Below are positions 1 through 10,864 of a DNA stretch of 64,000 bases, in pieces (the stretch's first letter is position 1; every line of letters starts with the position of its first letter). A program made the position numbers and the translations under genes. Source of the DNA: Planctomycetaceae bacterium (lineage in GTDB: Bacteria; Planctomycetota; Planctomycetia; Planctomycetales; Planctomycetaceae); the NCBI GenBank assembly GCA_947476295.1, contig CANJQC010000005.1:27300-91299 (forward strand), written 5' to 3'. Below the pieces are notes generated by a model. It worked only from the letters and a program-made list of their open reading frames with translations, had not been told where the DNA came from and made no database searches.

Positions 1-3
1 CCA

Positions 4-1074
4 GTGCAGACATTTTCCATCGGCTTTCCGATCGCAGCCTTTGATGAACGCACCTTCGCACGGCAGGCGTCGCAACATCTCGGGACTGAACATCACGAAG
101 CAGTTGTCACACCGGATGCACTTTCGATTCTGCCGCAGCTGATCTGGCACTACGACGAACCGTTCGGAGACAGCTCCGCGATTCCCACGATGTATTTGTC
201 ACGCATGACGCGAGAACACGTCACGGTGGCACTGACCGGCGACGCAGGCGATGAACTTTTCTGTGGCTATGAACGTTACCGCGCCGTCAAACTTACCGGC
301 ATGACGGATTTTGTGCCACAGTGGGCACGTCGCTTTGCCTCGTCCGTGATTTCGAGGTTGCCGACGTCGGTCGAACATCGATCCTTCCGCCGTCGTCTGA
401 AACGTCTCTTGGAATCCCTCGCACAGGATCCGGAGCGACGTTACCTGAACTGGATCACAATTTTCAACTCGTCACGTCTGGAATGGCTCGTCACACCGGA
501 ACTGTGGGCACTTGCAAAGCATGAAGATCCGGCACAGTGCATCATGAACGCCTATAAACGGTATCCGAAGCGCGACTTTGTGACGCGTACGACAGCGACC
601 GATCTGCAAACCTATCTGCCGTGCGACATCCTCACCAAGGTAGACATCGCGAGCATGGCCGCATCGCTGGAATGCCGATGCCCGATGCTCGACCACCATG
701 TCATCGAACTTGCCGCACGCATGCCGATTGAAGTGAAGCAGACGCTGAAGCAGTCCAAAAAAGTGCTGAGCGAAACATTCAGTCGGCTGATCCCGAAAGA
801 CATTCAGACTCGCAAAAAGATGGGCTTCGGCGTCCCGATTGATCATTGGTTTCGAGCCGAATTAAGACCACTGCTGCACGATATCCTGCTGTCACCCCGC
901 TGCCTGCAACGGGGATTATTTAAAGAGGACTCCGTGCGGCAATTGATCGACGAACACTCGTCGAGCCAATTTGATCATGCGTATCGCCTCTGGAATCTGC
1001 TCTGCCTAGAACTCTGGCAACGCATGTATCTCGACGCCCCGCCCCCGATTGCGGCCCCAACTGTGTTGTCGTAA
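4..1074 (+). CDS. asnB: Asparagine synthase (glutamine-hydrolysing), C-terminal part; 5' end lies outside the window
   Basis: LTGDAGDELFCGYERY, DILTKVDIASMAASLECRCPMLDHHVIELAARMP and KMGFGVPIDHWFR are typical of the Asn_synthase domain. Confidence 0.85.
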   Translation: MQTFSIGFPIAAFDERTFARQASQHLGTEHHEAVVTPDALSILPQLIWHYDEPFGDSSAIPTMYLSRMTREHVTVALTGDAGDELFCGYERYRAVKLTGMTDFVPQWARRFASSVISRLPTSVEHRSFRRRLKRLLESLAQDPERRYLNWITIFNSSRLEWLVTPELWALAKHEDPAQCIMNAYKRYPKRDFVTRTTATDLQTYLPCDILTKVDIASMAASLECRCPMLDHHVIELAARMPIEVKQTLKQSKKVLSETFSRLIPKDIQTRKKMGFGVPIDHWFRAELRPLLHDILLSPRCLQRGLFKEDSVRQLIDEHSSSQFDHAYRLWNLLCLELWQRMYLDAPPPIAAPTVLS

Positions 1075-1390
1075 AGCGAAACGCGATGGTGCAAAACTTT
1101 GATCATTTCGCTGCCGATCGACCAGAGCCGCGAATTGAGGTTGATATCTGCCACTGCAGTAAAAGCATGTTTTTTCTCCGTTCGTCCTCAACAGATCGCA
1201 CATATTTCACGCTCACGTTCAAGAATTGCGCAAAGTGTACTACAAAGACGGTGCTGTTGTCGTAGAATCTGTACTGAATGTGCCACCTGCTGCGTGCCGC
1301 CCATTAGTTATGCCTAATAATGATGCACTCACTTCAAGCGTGCCCGCAATCAGGGCTTCTTTTGTGTTTGTTCGTATTGCGTTAAACACT

Positions 1391-2434
1391 ATGTCTGATT
1401 CCGACAGCAAACTCATTAGCGGTCTGATTGGCAGTAGTGCACCGATGCTGGATGTTTATCGGATGACCCGCAAAGTGGCGCCGACTTCGGCCACTGTGCT
1501 TTTGACGGGTGAAACTGGGACCGGAAAAGAACTTATCGCTCGGGCACTGCATGAATTGAGTCCTCGTGCGACGGGTCCGTTTATCCGCGTCAACTGCGGC
1601 GCACTGTCAGAGAGTTTGCTGGAGAGCGAGTTGTTTGGTCATGCCAAGGGGGCATTTACCAGCGCGATTGAGAATCGCACCGGGCGGTTTGAGGCGGCTC
1701 ATGGCGGTTCAATTTTCCTGGACGAGATCAACAGCGTGAGTTACCAGCTTCAAGTGAAGCTGCTGCGAGTTCTTCAGGAGCATGAATTTGAACGTGTCGG
1801 AGATACGAGAACGATTCGAGTGGACGTTCGCGTCATCGCAGCGACGAACGTTGATCTGCAGGATGAGATTGCTGCCGGTCGATTCCGCGAAGACCTGTTT
1901 TATCGCTTGAACGTGATCCCCATTTACTTACCAGCGCTTCGTGAGCGTGGAAGTGACATCGCCGATCTGGTGAATTTCTTTGTGCGACGGTACGCTTTGG
2001 CAAACGGATTTCCCACGCCGCGGATGTCACCGGAATCGCTGCGATTCCTGCAGCAGTATGACTGGCCGGGAAACGTCCGCGAACTGCAGAACTACATCGA
2101 ACGAGCGCTGGTGCTCGCAACCAGCAGTGAGATTACTGCTGACCTGCTGCCGCCTCATGTGCGGGGATTGGCACCTGTTCGTATCGGACGCCGTGCATCG
2201 GAAGATCTTGAATCGCTTTGTACGGATCTGGTCAGTCGTCGTCTCGCTCAGCTTGGCGAAGAAAGTGTCGACGTATACAACCAAGTGATGAACGTTGTCG
2301 AAAAAGAACTACTGCTGCAGGTGCTGCGACAAAGTCAGGGCGTGCAGACCAGAACTGCCACGCGCCTTGGAATCAACCGCAACACGCTGCACAAGAAGAT
2401 TGAAGATCACAAGTTGAGTACGGAGGCACGGTAA
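1391..2434 (+). CDS. Sigma-54-dependent AAA+ activator with C-terminal Fis-type HTH and no N-terminal receiver domain (ORF open from 1226)
   Basis: Walker [15 protein letters not shown] loop, GGSIFLDEI Walker [17 protein letters not shown]-terminal [18 protein letters not shown]. Confidence 0.9.
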   Translation: MSDSDSKLISGLIGSSAPMLDVYRMTRKVAPTSATVLLTGETGTGKELIARALHELSPRATGPFIRVNCGALSESLLESELFGHAKGAFTSAIENRTGRFEAAHGGSIFLDEINSVSYQLQVKLLRVLQEHEFERVGDTRTIRVDVRVIAATNVDLQDEIAAGRFREDLFYRLNVIPIYLPALRERGSDIADLVNFFVRRYALANGFPTPRMSPESLRFLQQYDWPGNVRELQNYIERALVLATSSEITADLLPPHVRGLAPVRIGRRASEDLESLCTDLVSRRLAQLGEESVDVYNQVMNVVEKELLLQVLRQSQGVQTRTATRLGINRNTLHKKIEDHKLSTEAR

Positions 2435-2558
2435 TCCGGGTTTATTCCTCGCGACGGTTCCATTCGGGAATCGCGTTCATTCAAACTGTGCCCTACAATT
2501 AAGGCTTGGCTGATCACAAAATGTTCCTTGCCTGAAACGCATTGAGCCACTCCGGAGC

Positions 2559-3983
2559 ATGATCCCGATGCGAAATCCAAAGTCAATCAGTTCGGAATGG
2601 GCTCGGCGACATTTGCTCAAGACAGGAACTGCCGGGATCCTTGGGATGTCCTTGCCTCAGTTACTGGCAGCGGAATCCGGCAGCGCGAGGACACATACGG
2701 CATCTGCGAAACGAGTGATCGTCATTCTGGAACAGGGCGGTTTGTCCCACATCGACACATGGGATCCAAAACCGGCTGCAGTGGCTGAGCATCGCAGTCC
2801 ATTTCTGCCGATCTCGACGACGGTCGCTGGAATACAGTTCACTAGTCTGCTGCCCCGAACCGCACGGATCGCCCACAAACTGGCGGTTGTTCGGTCAATG
2901 CATCACAACAAAGGCGGAGCTGACGCGCATCCAAATGGAACGCAATATGCTCTTTCTGGTGCTCATCCGTCGAGCATCCTTGAGATGCCGGATGTTGGTT
3001 CCGTGGTGTCTCTGTTGCTAGGAACTGACAATCAGTCACTGCCTCCATATGTGATGATTCCCGGTAACAGTGAACAGGCCGCTGAGACTCGCACTGGATT
3101 TTTGCCAAAATCGCTGTCCGTTTTCAAGACCGGAGGACACGATTTGTCGGATCGCAAATGGGAGGTTGCGGACCTGCTTGCCCGCATCGACAACAGTGGT
3201 TCGCGCCTGAACAATCGACAGCAACTGCTGGAGTCACTCGATCATCGATTCGCCTCCGATACAGACAAAGCGTCGCTGCACGGTATGGATCGGTTTTACG
3301 AACAGGCGTTTAACAGTCTGACGAGCCAAGAAGTTGCGCACGCATTTGATTTGTCGGCAGAGCCCGAAAGTGTTCGGGAGGATTACGGTCGAGGTCATCG
3401 CGGATCCTGTTACCTTCTGGGGCGCAGACTTCTGGAAGCGGGCGTTCGATTTGTTACCGTTGATGTTCGATGGCCGCTGACAAATGAGACACCCGGAGGT
3501 TTCAATCTCAACTGGGATCATCACGATTTGATTTACACGCCCGGTTCCTGTGGCACGGTTCGAGACAAAGCCGGCGGCGAGGGACGATACGGCATTGGGC
3601 ACTGGGTTATGATGGGAAGTACAGATCGCGCCTTCGCGGCGCTGATCAGTGACCTGGATGAGCGAGGCCTGCTGGATGAAACGCTGGTATGTTTTATCTC
3701 TGAATTTGGCCGCACACCGCGACTCAACAAGTTCGCCGGTCGAGATCACTGGACAAATGCCTATTCGATCGCCTTTGCAGGGGCGAAGATTCCCGGCGGC
3801 CAGATCATCGGAGAATCAGATCGAGACGGCGGCTACGTGGTGTCTCAGGCCTACACGCCTGAAGACTATGCGACGTCCATCTATGAAAAACTCGGCGTCG
3901 ATCGATCGAGGCCATTGTTCACATCAGCCCATCGTCCTGTCCACTTTGGACACATGGGACAGCCGATCGCTGAGCTTTTCTGA
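2559..3983 (+). CDS. DUF1501 domain-containing protein with Tat-type signal
   Basis: RRHLLKTGTAGILGMSLPQLLAAE leader; ILEQGGLSHIDTWDPKP; EFGRTPRLNKFAGRDHWTNAYS. Confidence 0.9.
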   Translation: MIPMRNPKSISSEWARRHLLKTGTAGILGMSLPQLLAAESGSARTHTASAKRVIVILEQGGLSHIDTWDPKPAAVAEHRSPFLPISTTVAGIQFTSLLPRTARIAHKLAVVRSMHHNKGGADAHPNGTQYALSGAHPSSILEMPDVGSVVSLLLGTDNQSLPPYVMIPGNSEQAAETRTGFLPKSLSVFKTGGHDLSDRKWEVADLLARIDNSGSRLNNRQQLLESLDHRFASDTDKASLHGMDRFYEQAFNSLTSQEVAHAFDLSAEPESVREDYGRGHRGSCYLLGRRLLEAGVRFVTVDVRWPLTNETPGGFNLNWDHHDLIYTPGSCGTVRDKAGGEGRYGIGHWVMMGSTDRAFAALISDLDERGLLDETLVCFISEFGRTPRLNKFAGRDHWTNAYSIAFAGAKIPGGQIIGESDRDGGYVVSQAYTPEDYATSIYEKLGVDRSRPLFTSAHRPVHFGHMGQPIAELF

Positions 3984-3997
3984 CGCGGCTGACGGAC

Positions 3998-6900
3998 TTA
4001 CAGACTTAGTGGCGACTGCCAATCGGACTTCAGTTTTGTAAGAGACGCAGTGACAATTCTGGTGCCGCCAACAACAATATCCATTGTTGCCGCAACAATT
4101 GTTTTTCCAATGCAAGTGTGTGGCAGGTTGGCAAAAATCGACTCCAACAGAACGCGATGCTTTAGTGAAACTTCAATCAGAAACCGCGTATTAGATTCTG
4201 AGAATAGGGCCGCAACCCCGTCTGAAGCCACTTCAATCTCGACCCCAACCCCACCTGCAAATGCCATTTCCGCAGCAGCCACAGCCAGTCCGCCTTCGCT
4301 GAGGTCGTGGCATGACAACACCAAGCCTTGTTTGAGAGTTTGATGTAGGGCTCGAAAAATTCTTGGAGCCATGTCTGTGTCAACGGTTGGCACTTTGCCC
4401 CCGGTAAGACAATTGACGAGGTTGTAGTGGGAGCCACCCATTTCATCTTTGGTTTCGCCGATCAGATACAGCAGATTACCGGGACCTTTGAGGTCCATGG
4501 TGACGCAGGTTTCGATGTCATCGACCTGGCCGAGGGCGGTGATGAGAAGCGTGGAGGGGATAGCCACAGTGCGGCGACCCGTCGCCTTAAAGGATTCAGA
4601 CCCTTTCGTCGAAGCTGCAACAGGGTCAGCCCCCTTCAAGTCGGTCTCGTAGCTAAATTCGTTGTTGAGGCTGTCTTTGCCGCTGACGAAGGGTGTGCGA
4701 TAAGCAACAGCGATGTCCTTGCAGGCGACGGCGGCTCGGACGAGGGTGCCGAGGGTCTCGGGACGTTCGGTGTTGCCCCAACAGAAATTGTCGAGGATGG
4801 CGATGCGGTCTGGGTCGGCTCCAACGGCGACGCAATTGCGGACGGCTTCGTCGATGGCGGAGGCGGCCATCCAGTACGGATCAAGGTCCCCAAAGTGCGG
4901 ATTGATGCCGCAGGCGATGACGAGGCCTCGGTTGGATGTCAGGTCGGGACGGACGACGGCGGCGTCAGACGGACCGTCGTTGTTGATGCCGACGAGAGGT
5001 TTGATGACGCTGCCGGCCTGGACCTCGTGGTCATACTGGCGAATGATCCATTCTTTGCTGGCAACGTTGAGGGATCGGAGAATCTTCCTGAGGTCGTCAG
5101 TGTAGTCCGGCTTATTGTCGCGATCACGCTCCGCGTGATGAGCCTTGAAGTTTGCTGCCGAGGATTCAGAGAGCTTTGCCGCAGCGGGCGAGGCGGCGGT
5201 GTTGGAGGTGACAACAGTTGTCGGTTGATGTGAGGTTTCCTCTGAATGCTCCTCACGCGGAGCGTGAGGGCTGCTTTGAATCGCATACACAGCTTCGCGA
5301 ATCACGGGCGGGCGGCCGTCGTGGAGGAAGTGCATGCTGACTTCGCCGACTTTGTGTTCGCCGTATTTTAGAACAAGTTGCTTCGTGCCGGTGAACTTGC
5401 CGATGATCGTGGCTTCGACGCCTTCAGAGGCACACAGTGCTTCGAGCTGAGCCCAATTCGCGGGCGGTACGGACAGGACCATGCGTTCCTGAGCTTCGGA
5501 GATCCAGATCTCGGTGTACGACAGTCCGGCATACTTCAAAGGGGCTCGATCCAGCCACACTTCGGCACCCGTGCCTTCACCCATCTCACCCACAGCACTG
5601 CTGAAGCCGCCGGCGCCACAGTCGGTGATGGCGGAGTACAAATTCAAGTCGCGTGCAGCCAGAATCACATCGGCCACCATCTTTTCGGTAACCGGGTTGC
5701 CGATCTGTACAGACCCACCGCTGATGGATTCACTTTCTTCGGTGAGTTCCACGGACGAAAACGTCGCGCCATGAATTCCGTCACGTCCAGTACGTCCGCC
5801 GACAGCCACGATCAGGTCACCGGGGCTGACGAGTTTGTCACACTTATCGACAGGAATCATGGCCACGTTGCCGCAGTAGACCAGCGGGTTGCCAAGATAA
5901 CGGTCGTCGAAACAGACGGCTCCGTTGACGGTCGGAATGCCCATCCGGTTTCCGTAATCGCGGACTCCGGCCACAACGCCCTGCATGACAGCCAGTGGGT
6001 GCAGCACTCCGGGCGGAAGCTGATCTACGGGATAGTCCGGTCGAGCAAAACAGAACACATCGGTGCTGCAAACCGGTCGAGCCCCCAGACCAGTGCCCAG
6101 CGGATCGCGGATGACTCCGCCGAGCCCCGTATTGGCTCCGCCGTAGGGTTCGATAGCGGACGGATGGTTGTGAGTCTCAACTTTGATGCAGACATTCTGC
6201 TTGTCGTCGAACTTGACGATCCCCGCGTTGTCCTTGAACACGCTGACGCACCAGTCGTCCTTGCCGAGCGATTCGCGAATCTGCACGGTCGCTGCAAAGA
6301 TCGTTTCTTTCAACATGCTGTTGAAGTGCGTATCCCGGACCACTTTGCCTTCGCAGGTTTCGACGTAATGAATACGTCCGCCTAGCGTCTTGTGCGAACA
6401 GTGTTCGCTCCAGGTCTGAGCAACGGTTTCCAGTTCGATGTCAGTGGGGTCTCGCTGTAGTGATCGGAAGTAATCCTGCACCGTCTGCATTTCGGTGATA
6501 CTCAGATACAACTGGCCCTTTTTGCTGAGTTCCCTCAGAGCCGCATCGTCCATCTCGCGAATAGCGACGGTGGTGAGTTTGAATTTGTATTCGCTGCCGA
6601 GCGTCAGGTCTGCAATCTGCAGCGGGCCAGTGATGATGTATTCAATGGCATCGTTAGCGAGAACCTTCTTCGACAGGTGAGCGACTTTGGCCGCGCCCAG
6701 TGCTCCGGTCAGCCAATAACGTCGGCAGGTGGCAACGTTTGTGACGCTGAGGTTCAGTCGCGAGAGAGCCTTCGCGGCGTTTTCAGCGACGCTGTCAGTG
6801 ACGCCGGGGTGGAGAAGCACGTTGAGGAGCGAGGATTGAGGAGCGAGGGCTGAGGAGCGAGTGTCGGGCAGTTCGTGAATGCTGAACTGTTCCGTTACAG

Positions 6901-7090
6901 GATCAACGAGAAGTTGTTCGGCGGCGCGTGTCGCGTCGTCGCGAGTCAGGTCACCCTGAATGAGAAATGTACGGGCTGATTTGACGGTGCTGAGTCCGCT
7001 GATCCCCTGACTATGAGCACTTGCGAGAATTCGTTGACCTTCGTAATCTTTTTCGCTGCCGGTCGGCAGAATTTCGACTTCCCAGAGCAT
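3998..7090 (-). CDS. purL: Phosphoribosylformylglycinamidine synthase with two N-terminal PurS-like regions and no PurQ domain (ORF open to 7141)
   Basis: [78 protein letters not shown]. Confidence 0.93.
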   Translation of the reverse strand: MLWEVEILPTGSEKDYEGQRILASAHSQGISGLSTVKSARTFLIQGDLTRDDATRAAEQLLVDPVTEQFSIHELPDTRSSALAPQSSLLNVLLHPGVTDSVAENAAKALSRLNLSVTNVATCRRYWLTGALGAAKVAHLSKKVLANDAIEYIITGPLQIADLTLGSEYKFKLTTVAIREMDDAALRELSKKGQLYLSITEMQTVQDYFRSLQRDPTDIELETVAQTWSEHCSHKTLGGRIHYVETCEGKVVRDTHFNSMLKETIFAATVQIRESLGKDDWCVSVFKDNAGIVKFDDKQNVCIKVETHNHPSAIEPYGGANTGLGGVIRDPLGTGLGARPVCSTDVFCFARPDYPVDQLPPGVLHPLAVMQGVVAGVRDYGNRMGIPTVNGAVCFDDRYLGNPLVYCGNVAMIPVDKCDKLVSPGDLIVAVGGRTGRDGIHGATFSSVELTEESESISGGSVQIGNPVTEKMVADVILAARDLNLYSAITDCGAGGFSSAVGEMGEGTGAEVWLDRAPLKYAGLSYTEIWISEAQERMVLSVPPANWAQLEALCASEGVEATIIGKFTGTKQLVLKYGEHKVGEVSMHFLHDGRPPVIREAVYAIQSSPHAPREEHSEETSHQPTTVVTSNTAASPAAAKLSESSAANFKAHHAERDRDNKPDYTDDLRKILRSLNVASKEWIIRQYDHEVQAGSVIKPLVGINNDGPSDAAVVRPDLTSNRGLVIACGINPHFGDLDPYWMAASAIDEAVRNCVAVGADPDRIAILDNFCWGNTERPETLGTLVRAAVACKDIAVAYRTPFVSGKDSLNNEFSYETDLKGADPVAASTKGSESFKATGRRTVAIPSTLLITALGQVDDIETCVTMDLKGPGNLLYLIGETKDEMGGSHYNLVNCLTGGKVPTVDTDMAPRIFRALHQTLKQGLVLSCHDLSEGGLAVAAAEMAFAGGVGVEIEVASDGVAALFSESNTRFLIEVSLKHRVLLESIFANLPHTCIGKTIVAATMDIVVGGTRIVTASLTKLKSDWQSPLSL
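5123..5269. repeat. 147-bp inverted-palindrome-flanked insertion inside purL (MITE/REP-like)
   Basis: Left ATCACGCTCCGCGTGAT(GAGC) and right (GCTC)CTCACGCGGAGCGTGAG; the right end is the inverted copy of the left. Length divisible by 3; encodes the linker containing [13 protein letters not shown]. Confidence 0.7.
6822..6863. repeat. 3 x 14-bp tandem repeat TTGAGGAGCGAGGN in the purL linker
   Basis: TTGAGGAGCGAGGA / TTGAGGAGCGAGGG / CTGAGGAGCGAGTG, contiguous; 42 bp keeps the reading frame. Confidence 0.85.
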
Positions 7091-7403
7091 GATATCGTGT
7101 GATCCGTGAGAGGAGTTTTTGTTCTCGATTAGCGACGCCACCTCGCCTGTTGGGGTGGTTTATACTATATGCAGCGTCCAATGTTTACCTTCCACGCCGA
7201 CGTCATCGTAATACGAAAATGCTGCAGAATCATTATCTTCGTTGAAATCTGGCAATTGAACTTGGCTGCGTCACTGTTACAGATTCCCGTTTTGTGCGGC
7301 GAATGTGCTGGACCCCTGTTTCCAAAGATCACCAGTCGATTCCATGTGGTAGGTTCTCACAGCCCCCAATTTTTGCACCGTCCAGCAAGCAAGAGCCCTC
7401 AAA

Positions 7404-8129
7404 ATGGACCCAAGTCATCTTCAGGAACTGGTGACACTCGAAGATCATTACTGGTGGCACGTCGCCAAACGCAAGTTGGTTACGCGACTGATGAAGCGTT
7501 ACTGCCCACCGCCCGGGCGACTCGTCGAAGGCGGCATTGGATCGGGTCGCAACCTTGTTGAGTTTTCTGAGCTTGGTTACGACGTCACCGGTTTCGATCT
7601 GATGCCGGAATCCGTGCAGCATGTGCGCAATCGCGGCATCGAAGATGTGCGTATTCACGATCTCGGTCGGCCATGGCCAGTCGATGATTCGTCGCTGCGA
7701 GCTGTTGTGCTGCTGGACGTACTGGAACATGTTGAAGATCCTGTCGCGGTGCTGAGGCACGCCTACACGGCATTGGAAGAAGGAGGAGCCGTGATCGCCA
7801 CTGTGCCGGCTCATCCCTGGCTATACAGTCGCTGGGACGAGCAACTGGGACACTTCCGTCGGTATACAACGCGCGAGTTTCGCCGTCACGCAAACGAAGC
7901 GAGTTTTCGCGTTTCATTCCTAAACTACTGGAATAGTTTTACAATGCCGGCGGCCGTTGCCATGCGGAGCTGGGAGAAATTTTTCCCGAGCCGCACACAA
8001 CCCGACTTCCCAGCCGTATCCTCATTCACCAACCGCGCGTTGCTGACAGCTGCGTCGGCTGAACGATGGTGCCTGACAAACTTCGGGCTTCCAACCGGTC
8101 TTTCTCTGGCAGGAGTTCTGCTGAAATGA
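7404..8129 (+). CDS. Class I SAM-dependent methyltransferase
   Basis: LVEGGIGSGRNLVEFSELGYDVTGFDLMPESVQ; VLLDVLEHVEDPVAVLRHAYTALEEGG. Confidence 0.85.
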   Translation: MDPSHLQELVTLEDHYWWHVAKRKLVTRLMKRYCPPPGRLVEGGIGSGRNLVEFSELGYDVTGFDLMPESVQHVRNRGIEDVRIHDLGRPWPVDDSSLRAVVLLDVLEHVEDPVAVLRHAYTALEEGGAVIATVPAHPWLYSRWDEQLGHFRRYTTREFRRHANEASFRVSFLNYWNSFTMPAAVAMRSWEKFFPSRTQPDFPAVSSFTNRALLTAASAERWCLTNFGLPTGLSLAGVLLK

Positions 8130-9238
8130 AGCCTCAGACGAATCGCAAAGCCCGTGATCGTCGAACAGCGAAAGTTTCTGTCGTGCTGCCGGTATTTAAT
8201 GAAACGGCTATTCTGCAGGAACTCAATCGCTGGATCGTCGCGGTCCTTGAACGTACGAAATCGAACTTTGAGGTCGTTTATGTGAACGACGGTTCTTCGG
8301 ATGGTTCGCGCGAAAATCTGACCACACTGGCGGAACAGGATCGACGGATCGTCGTCGTTCATCTGTCACGCAACTTTGGACATCAGCCAGCGGTTCATGC
8401 TGGTCTGGAACACGCGATGGGCGACGTCGTGATCGTGATGGATTCGGATCTGCAGGACAATCCAGAGGCCATTCCTGCGTTTCTGGATCAGTGGGAAAGT
8501 GGCTTCGATGTCGTTTACGCTCAACGGACCAATCGGAAGGAATCACTGCCTAAGCGCGTCCTTTTTTATAGTTTCTATCGCTTGCTGAACGCGATTGCCG
8601 ACAGCCCGATCCCGGCAGACGCGGGTAATTTCGGATTGCTGGATCGATCCGTTGTCGATGCCGTGCTGTCGCTTCCCGAACGCGAACGCTTCTTTCCTGG
8701 TCTGCGGAGCTGGGCGGGATTTCGTCAGACGGGAATTCCGGTCGAACGGGGGGCTCGGCACGACGATACGCCGCGTGTTTCTCTGCGAGGATTGTTTCGA
8801 CTTGCCAAGACCGCTATTTTTTCGTTCTCATCCTTCCCGCTGAAGTTTTTCTACGTGATCGCCGGAGTTTCTGCCACGGTCTGCTTGGGCACGATTGCCT
8901 TTGTGCTGTGGCATCGTCTGCTCACCGGACTCGCGATTCCGGGCTGGGCGTCCGTCATCATCACAGCTTCCTTTTTTGGTTCACTCAACGCATTTGGAAT
9001 CTCGATCCTTGGCGAATATGTAATTCGGATCTACGATCAAGTGCGAGCTCGTCCGGTATATGTGAAAGCTGAAACACTGAATTCCGGCGTCTCCCGAAAC
9101 TCACACGTCCTTAATGGGACGCATTCGCCTGTCGATGACTTGAACCGTATTGAACAACTGCTGTCTGATTTGCACAGGGATTACTCATCGACTGCGCCAC
9201 GATCGGCAGTGGGGCAGACTTCCAGCCTGCCGTATTAG
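8126..9238 (+). CDS. Family 2 glycosyltransferase, DPM1/GtrB-like with C-terminal TM helices; ATGA overlap with the upstream methyltransferase
   Basis: KVSVVLPVFNE, VYVNDGSSDGS, LSRNFGHQPAVHAGLEHAMGDVVIVMDSDLQDNPE. Confidence 0.9.
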   Translation: MKPQTNRKARDRRTAKVSVVLPVFNETAILQELNRWIVAVLERTKSNFEVVYVNDGSSDGSRENLTTLAEQDRRIVVVHLSRNFGHQPAVHAGLEHAMGDVVIVMDSDLQDNPEAIPAFLDQWESGFDVVYAQRTNRKESLPKRVLFYSFYRLLNAIADSPIPADAGNFGLLDRSVVDAVLSLPERERFFPGLRSWAGFRQTGIPVERGARHDDTPRVSLRGLFRLAKTAIFSFSSFPLKFFYVIAGVSATVCLGTIAFVLWHRLLTGLAIPGWASVIITASFFGSLNAFGISILGEYVIRIYDQVRARPVYVKAETLNSGVSRNSHVLNGTHSPVDDLNRIEQLLSDLHRDYSSTAPRSAVGQTSSLPY

Positions 9239-9292
9239 CTGAAAAGACAAACTCTTCAGCAATGAATGGCAGGCTGAAAGCCTGCCCCATGG
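9206..9292. repeat. Palindromic repeat pair overlapping the 3' end of the glycosyltransferase gene
   Basis: GGGGCAGACTTCCAGCCTGCC (9211-9231) and inverted GGCAGGCTGAAAGCCTGCCCC (9268-9288); the second arm is itself a hairpin GGCAGGCT-GAA-AGCCTGCC. Confidence 0.75.
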
Positions 9293-9362
9293 TCTCAGCC
9301 GCGGAGCGACTCAGCGACGTACTTTCAACACTTTTTTCTTCCAGTACTTACTGAGCGACATC

Positions 9363-10682
9363 ATGAAAATCACGATGATTGGAACCGGGTACGTGGGACT
9401 CGTTACCGGAACCTGTTTCGCAGAAAGCGGCAACGATGTGACCTGTCTGGACGTCGATAGTCGCAAAGTCAAATTACTCAACGACGGTGGCGTCCCGATC
9501 TACGAACCGGGATTGGAAGAACTCGTTAAACGCAATGCTGCAGCCGGCCGTCTGACATTTACCACCAGCTACGAAGATGCCATTTCGTTCGCTCAATGCG
9601 TCTTCATCTGTGTCGGAACACCACAGGACGAATCGGGTGCTGCCGATCTGCGATACGTGCAGAGCGCGGCGGAAAGCATGGCTCCGTATTTGAACGCGAA
9701 TGCCGTGGTTGTCTGCAAGAGTACCGTACCGGTGGGCACAAATCGCCGAGTCGCCGCATGGATCAAAGCGAAAACCGATACTGCGTTCAGCATCGCCTCA
9801 AATCCGGAGTTCCTCAAGGAAGGTGCGGCAATTGATGACTTTACGAAACCCGATCGAGTTGTCGTAGGTGTCGATGATCCCGCCGCAGCGGACGTTCTGC
9901 TGGAATTGTACAAGCCGTTTCTGCGCACAGAGAAGCCATTCATTTCTGTCTGCATCGAAAGCGCAGAGATGATCAAATATGCGGCCAACTGCATGTTGGC
10001 TACAAAGATCAGCTTCATCAACGAGATGGCGAACATCTGCGAACGTGTCGGAGCGGATATCAACGAAGTTCGCAAGGGTATCGGACACGATGCTCGGATT
10101 GGATTTTCTTTTCTGTTTCCTGGCGTCGGCTACGGCGGTTCGTGTTTTCCAAAAGACGTCCGAGCCCTCGCGGCACTGGCTTCTGAATACGGCGTCGAGC
10201 CTCGCATTCTGCGTACTGTCGATGAAACGAATAACCAGCAAAAACACGTGCTGTTCCGCAAGCTGCTTGATTACTTTGGCGGTGACCTGACCGGACGCAC
10301 GATCGCTGTCTGGGGACTGAGCTTTAAGCCTCGCACCGATGATATCCGTGAAGCTCCTGCACTAGTGCTGGTTCAGAGTCTGCTTGAAGCTGGCGCGATC
10401 GTCAAAGTCCACGATCCAGTCGCTCTGGAGAATGTTCGGAAAGAAATCGGCGACCGTATCACCTACTGCGACCATCATTACGACGCCTGCGAAGGTGCGG
10501 ATGCCATTGCAATCGTGACGGAATGGAATGAATTCCGAAATCCGGATTTTAACTATATAAAACTGAAGATGAAGTCACCGGTCATCTTCGACGGTCGCAA
10601 TTTGTACGACCGCACCAAAATGGCGGCTCGCGGGTTTTACTACTCCGGCATCGGTCTGAGCGCTTTGCCCGTCAGCAAGTAG
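9363..10682 (+). CDS. ugd: UDP-glucose 6-dehydrogenase
   Basis: [71 protein letters not shown]. Confidence 0.95.
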   Translation: MKITMIGTGYVGLVTGTCFAESGNDVTCLDVDSRKVKLLNDGGVPIYEPGLEELVKRNAAAGRLTFTTSYEDAISFAQCVFICVGTPQDESGAADLRYVQSAAESMAPYLNANAVVVCKSTVPVGTNRRVAAWIKAKTDTAFSIASNPEFLKEGAAIDDFTKPDRVVVGVDDPAAADVLLELYKPFLRTEKPFISVCIESAEMIKYAANCMLATKISFINEMANICERVGADINEVRKGIGHDARIGFSFLFPGVGYGGSCFPKDVRALAALASEYGVEPRILRTVDETNNQQKHVLFRKLLDYFGGDLTGRTIAVWGLSFKPRTDDIREAPALVLVQSLLEAGAIVKVHDPVALENVRKEIGDRITYCDHHYDACEGADAIAIVTEWNEFRNPDFNYIKLKMKSPVIFDGRNLYDRTKMAARGFYYSGIGLSALPVSK

Positions 10683-10758
10683 AATTAAACGTCGTGTGTG
10701 GAAATATCCTAAATTGCCGCAGCCTCCGCTATGAACTGTAGTCAGGGAGCGACCGAAC

Positions 10759-10840
10759 TACGCAGGCGACCTCGCTCTGCCGACCGGCATTCCTTTGAAC
10801 GCTCAGTCAAAAACAGCGCCGTGGCACAAAAACCAATCTT
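10759..10840. repeat. Dispersed intergenic repeat, copy 1, at a convergent gene junction
   Basis: GCAGGCGACCTCGCTCTGCCGACCGGCATTCCT...CAGCGCCGTGGCA aligns with copy 2 at 16413-16495. Confidence 0.55.
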
Positions 10841-10864
10841 CCACGTCGCTTTTTGGCCTCTTTC

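Noticed and set aside
4427-5233. 268-aa + strand ORF in the purL region
   Set aside because: Shadow ORF antisense to purL; glycine/aspartate-rich translation without domain motifs.
5378-6385. 335-aa + strand ORF
   Set aside because: Fully antisense to strongly supported purL; no recognisable motifs; typical high-GC shadow ORF.
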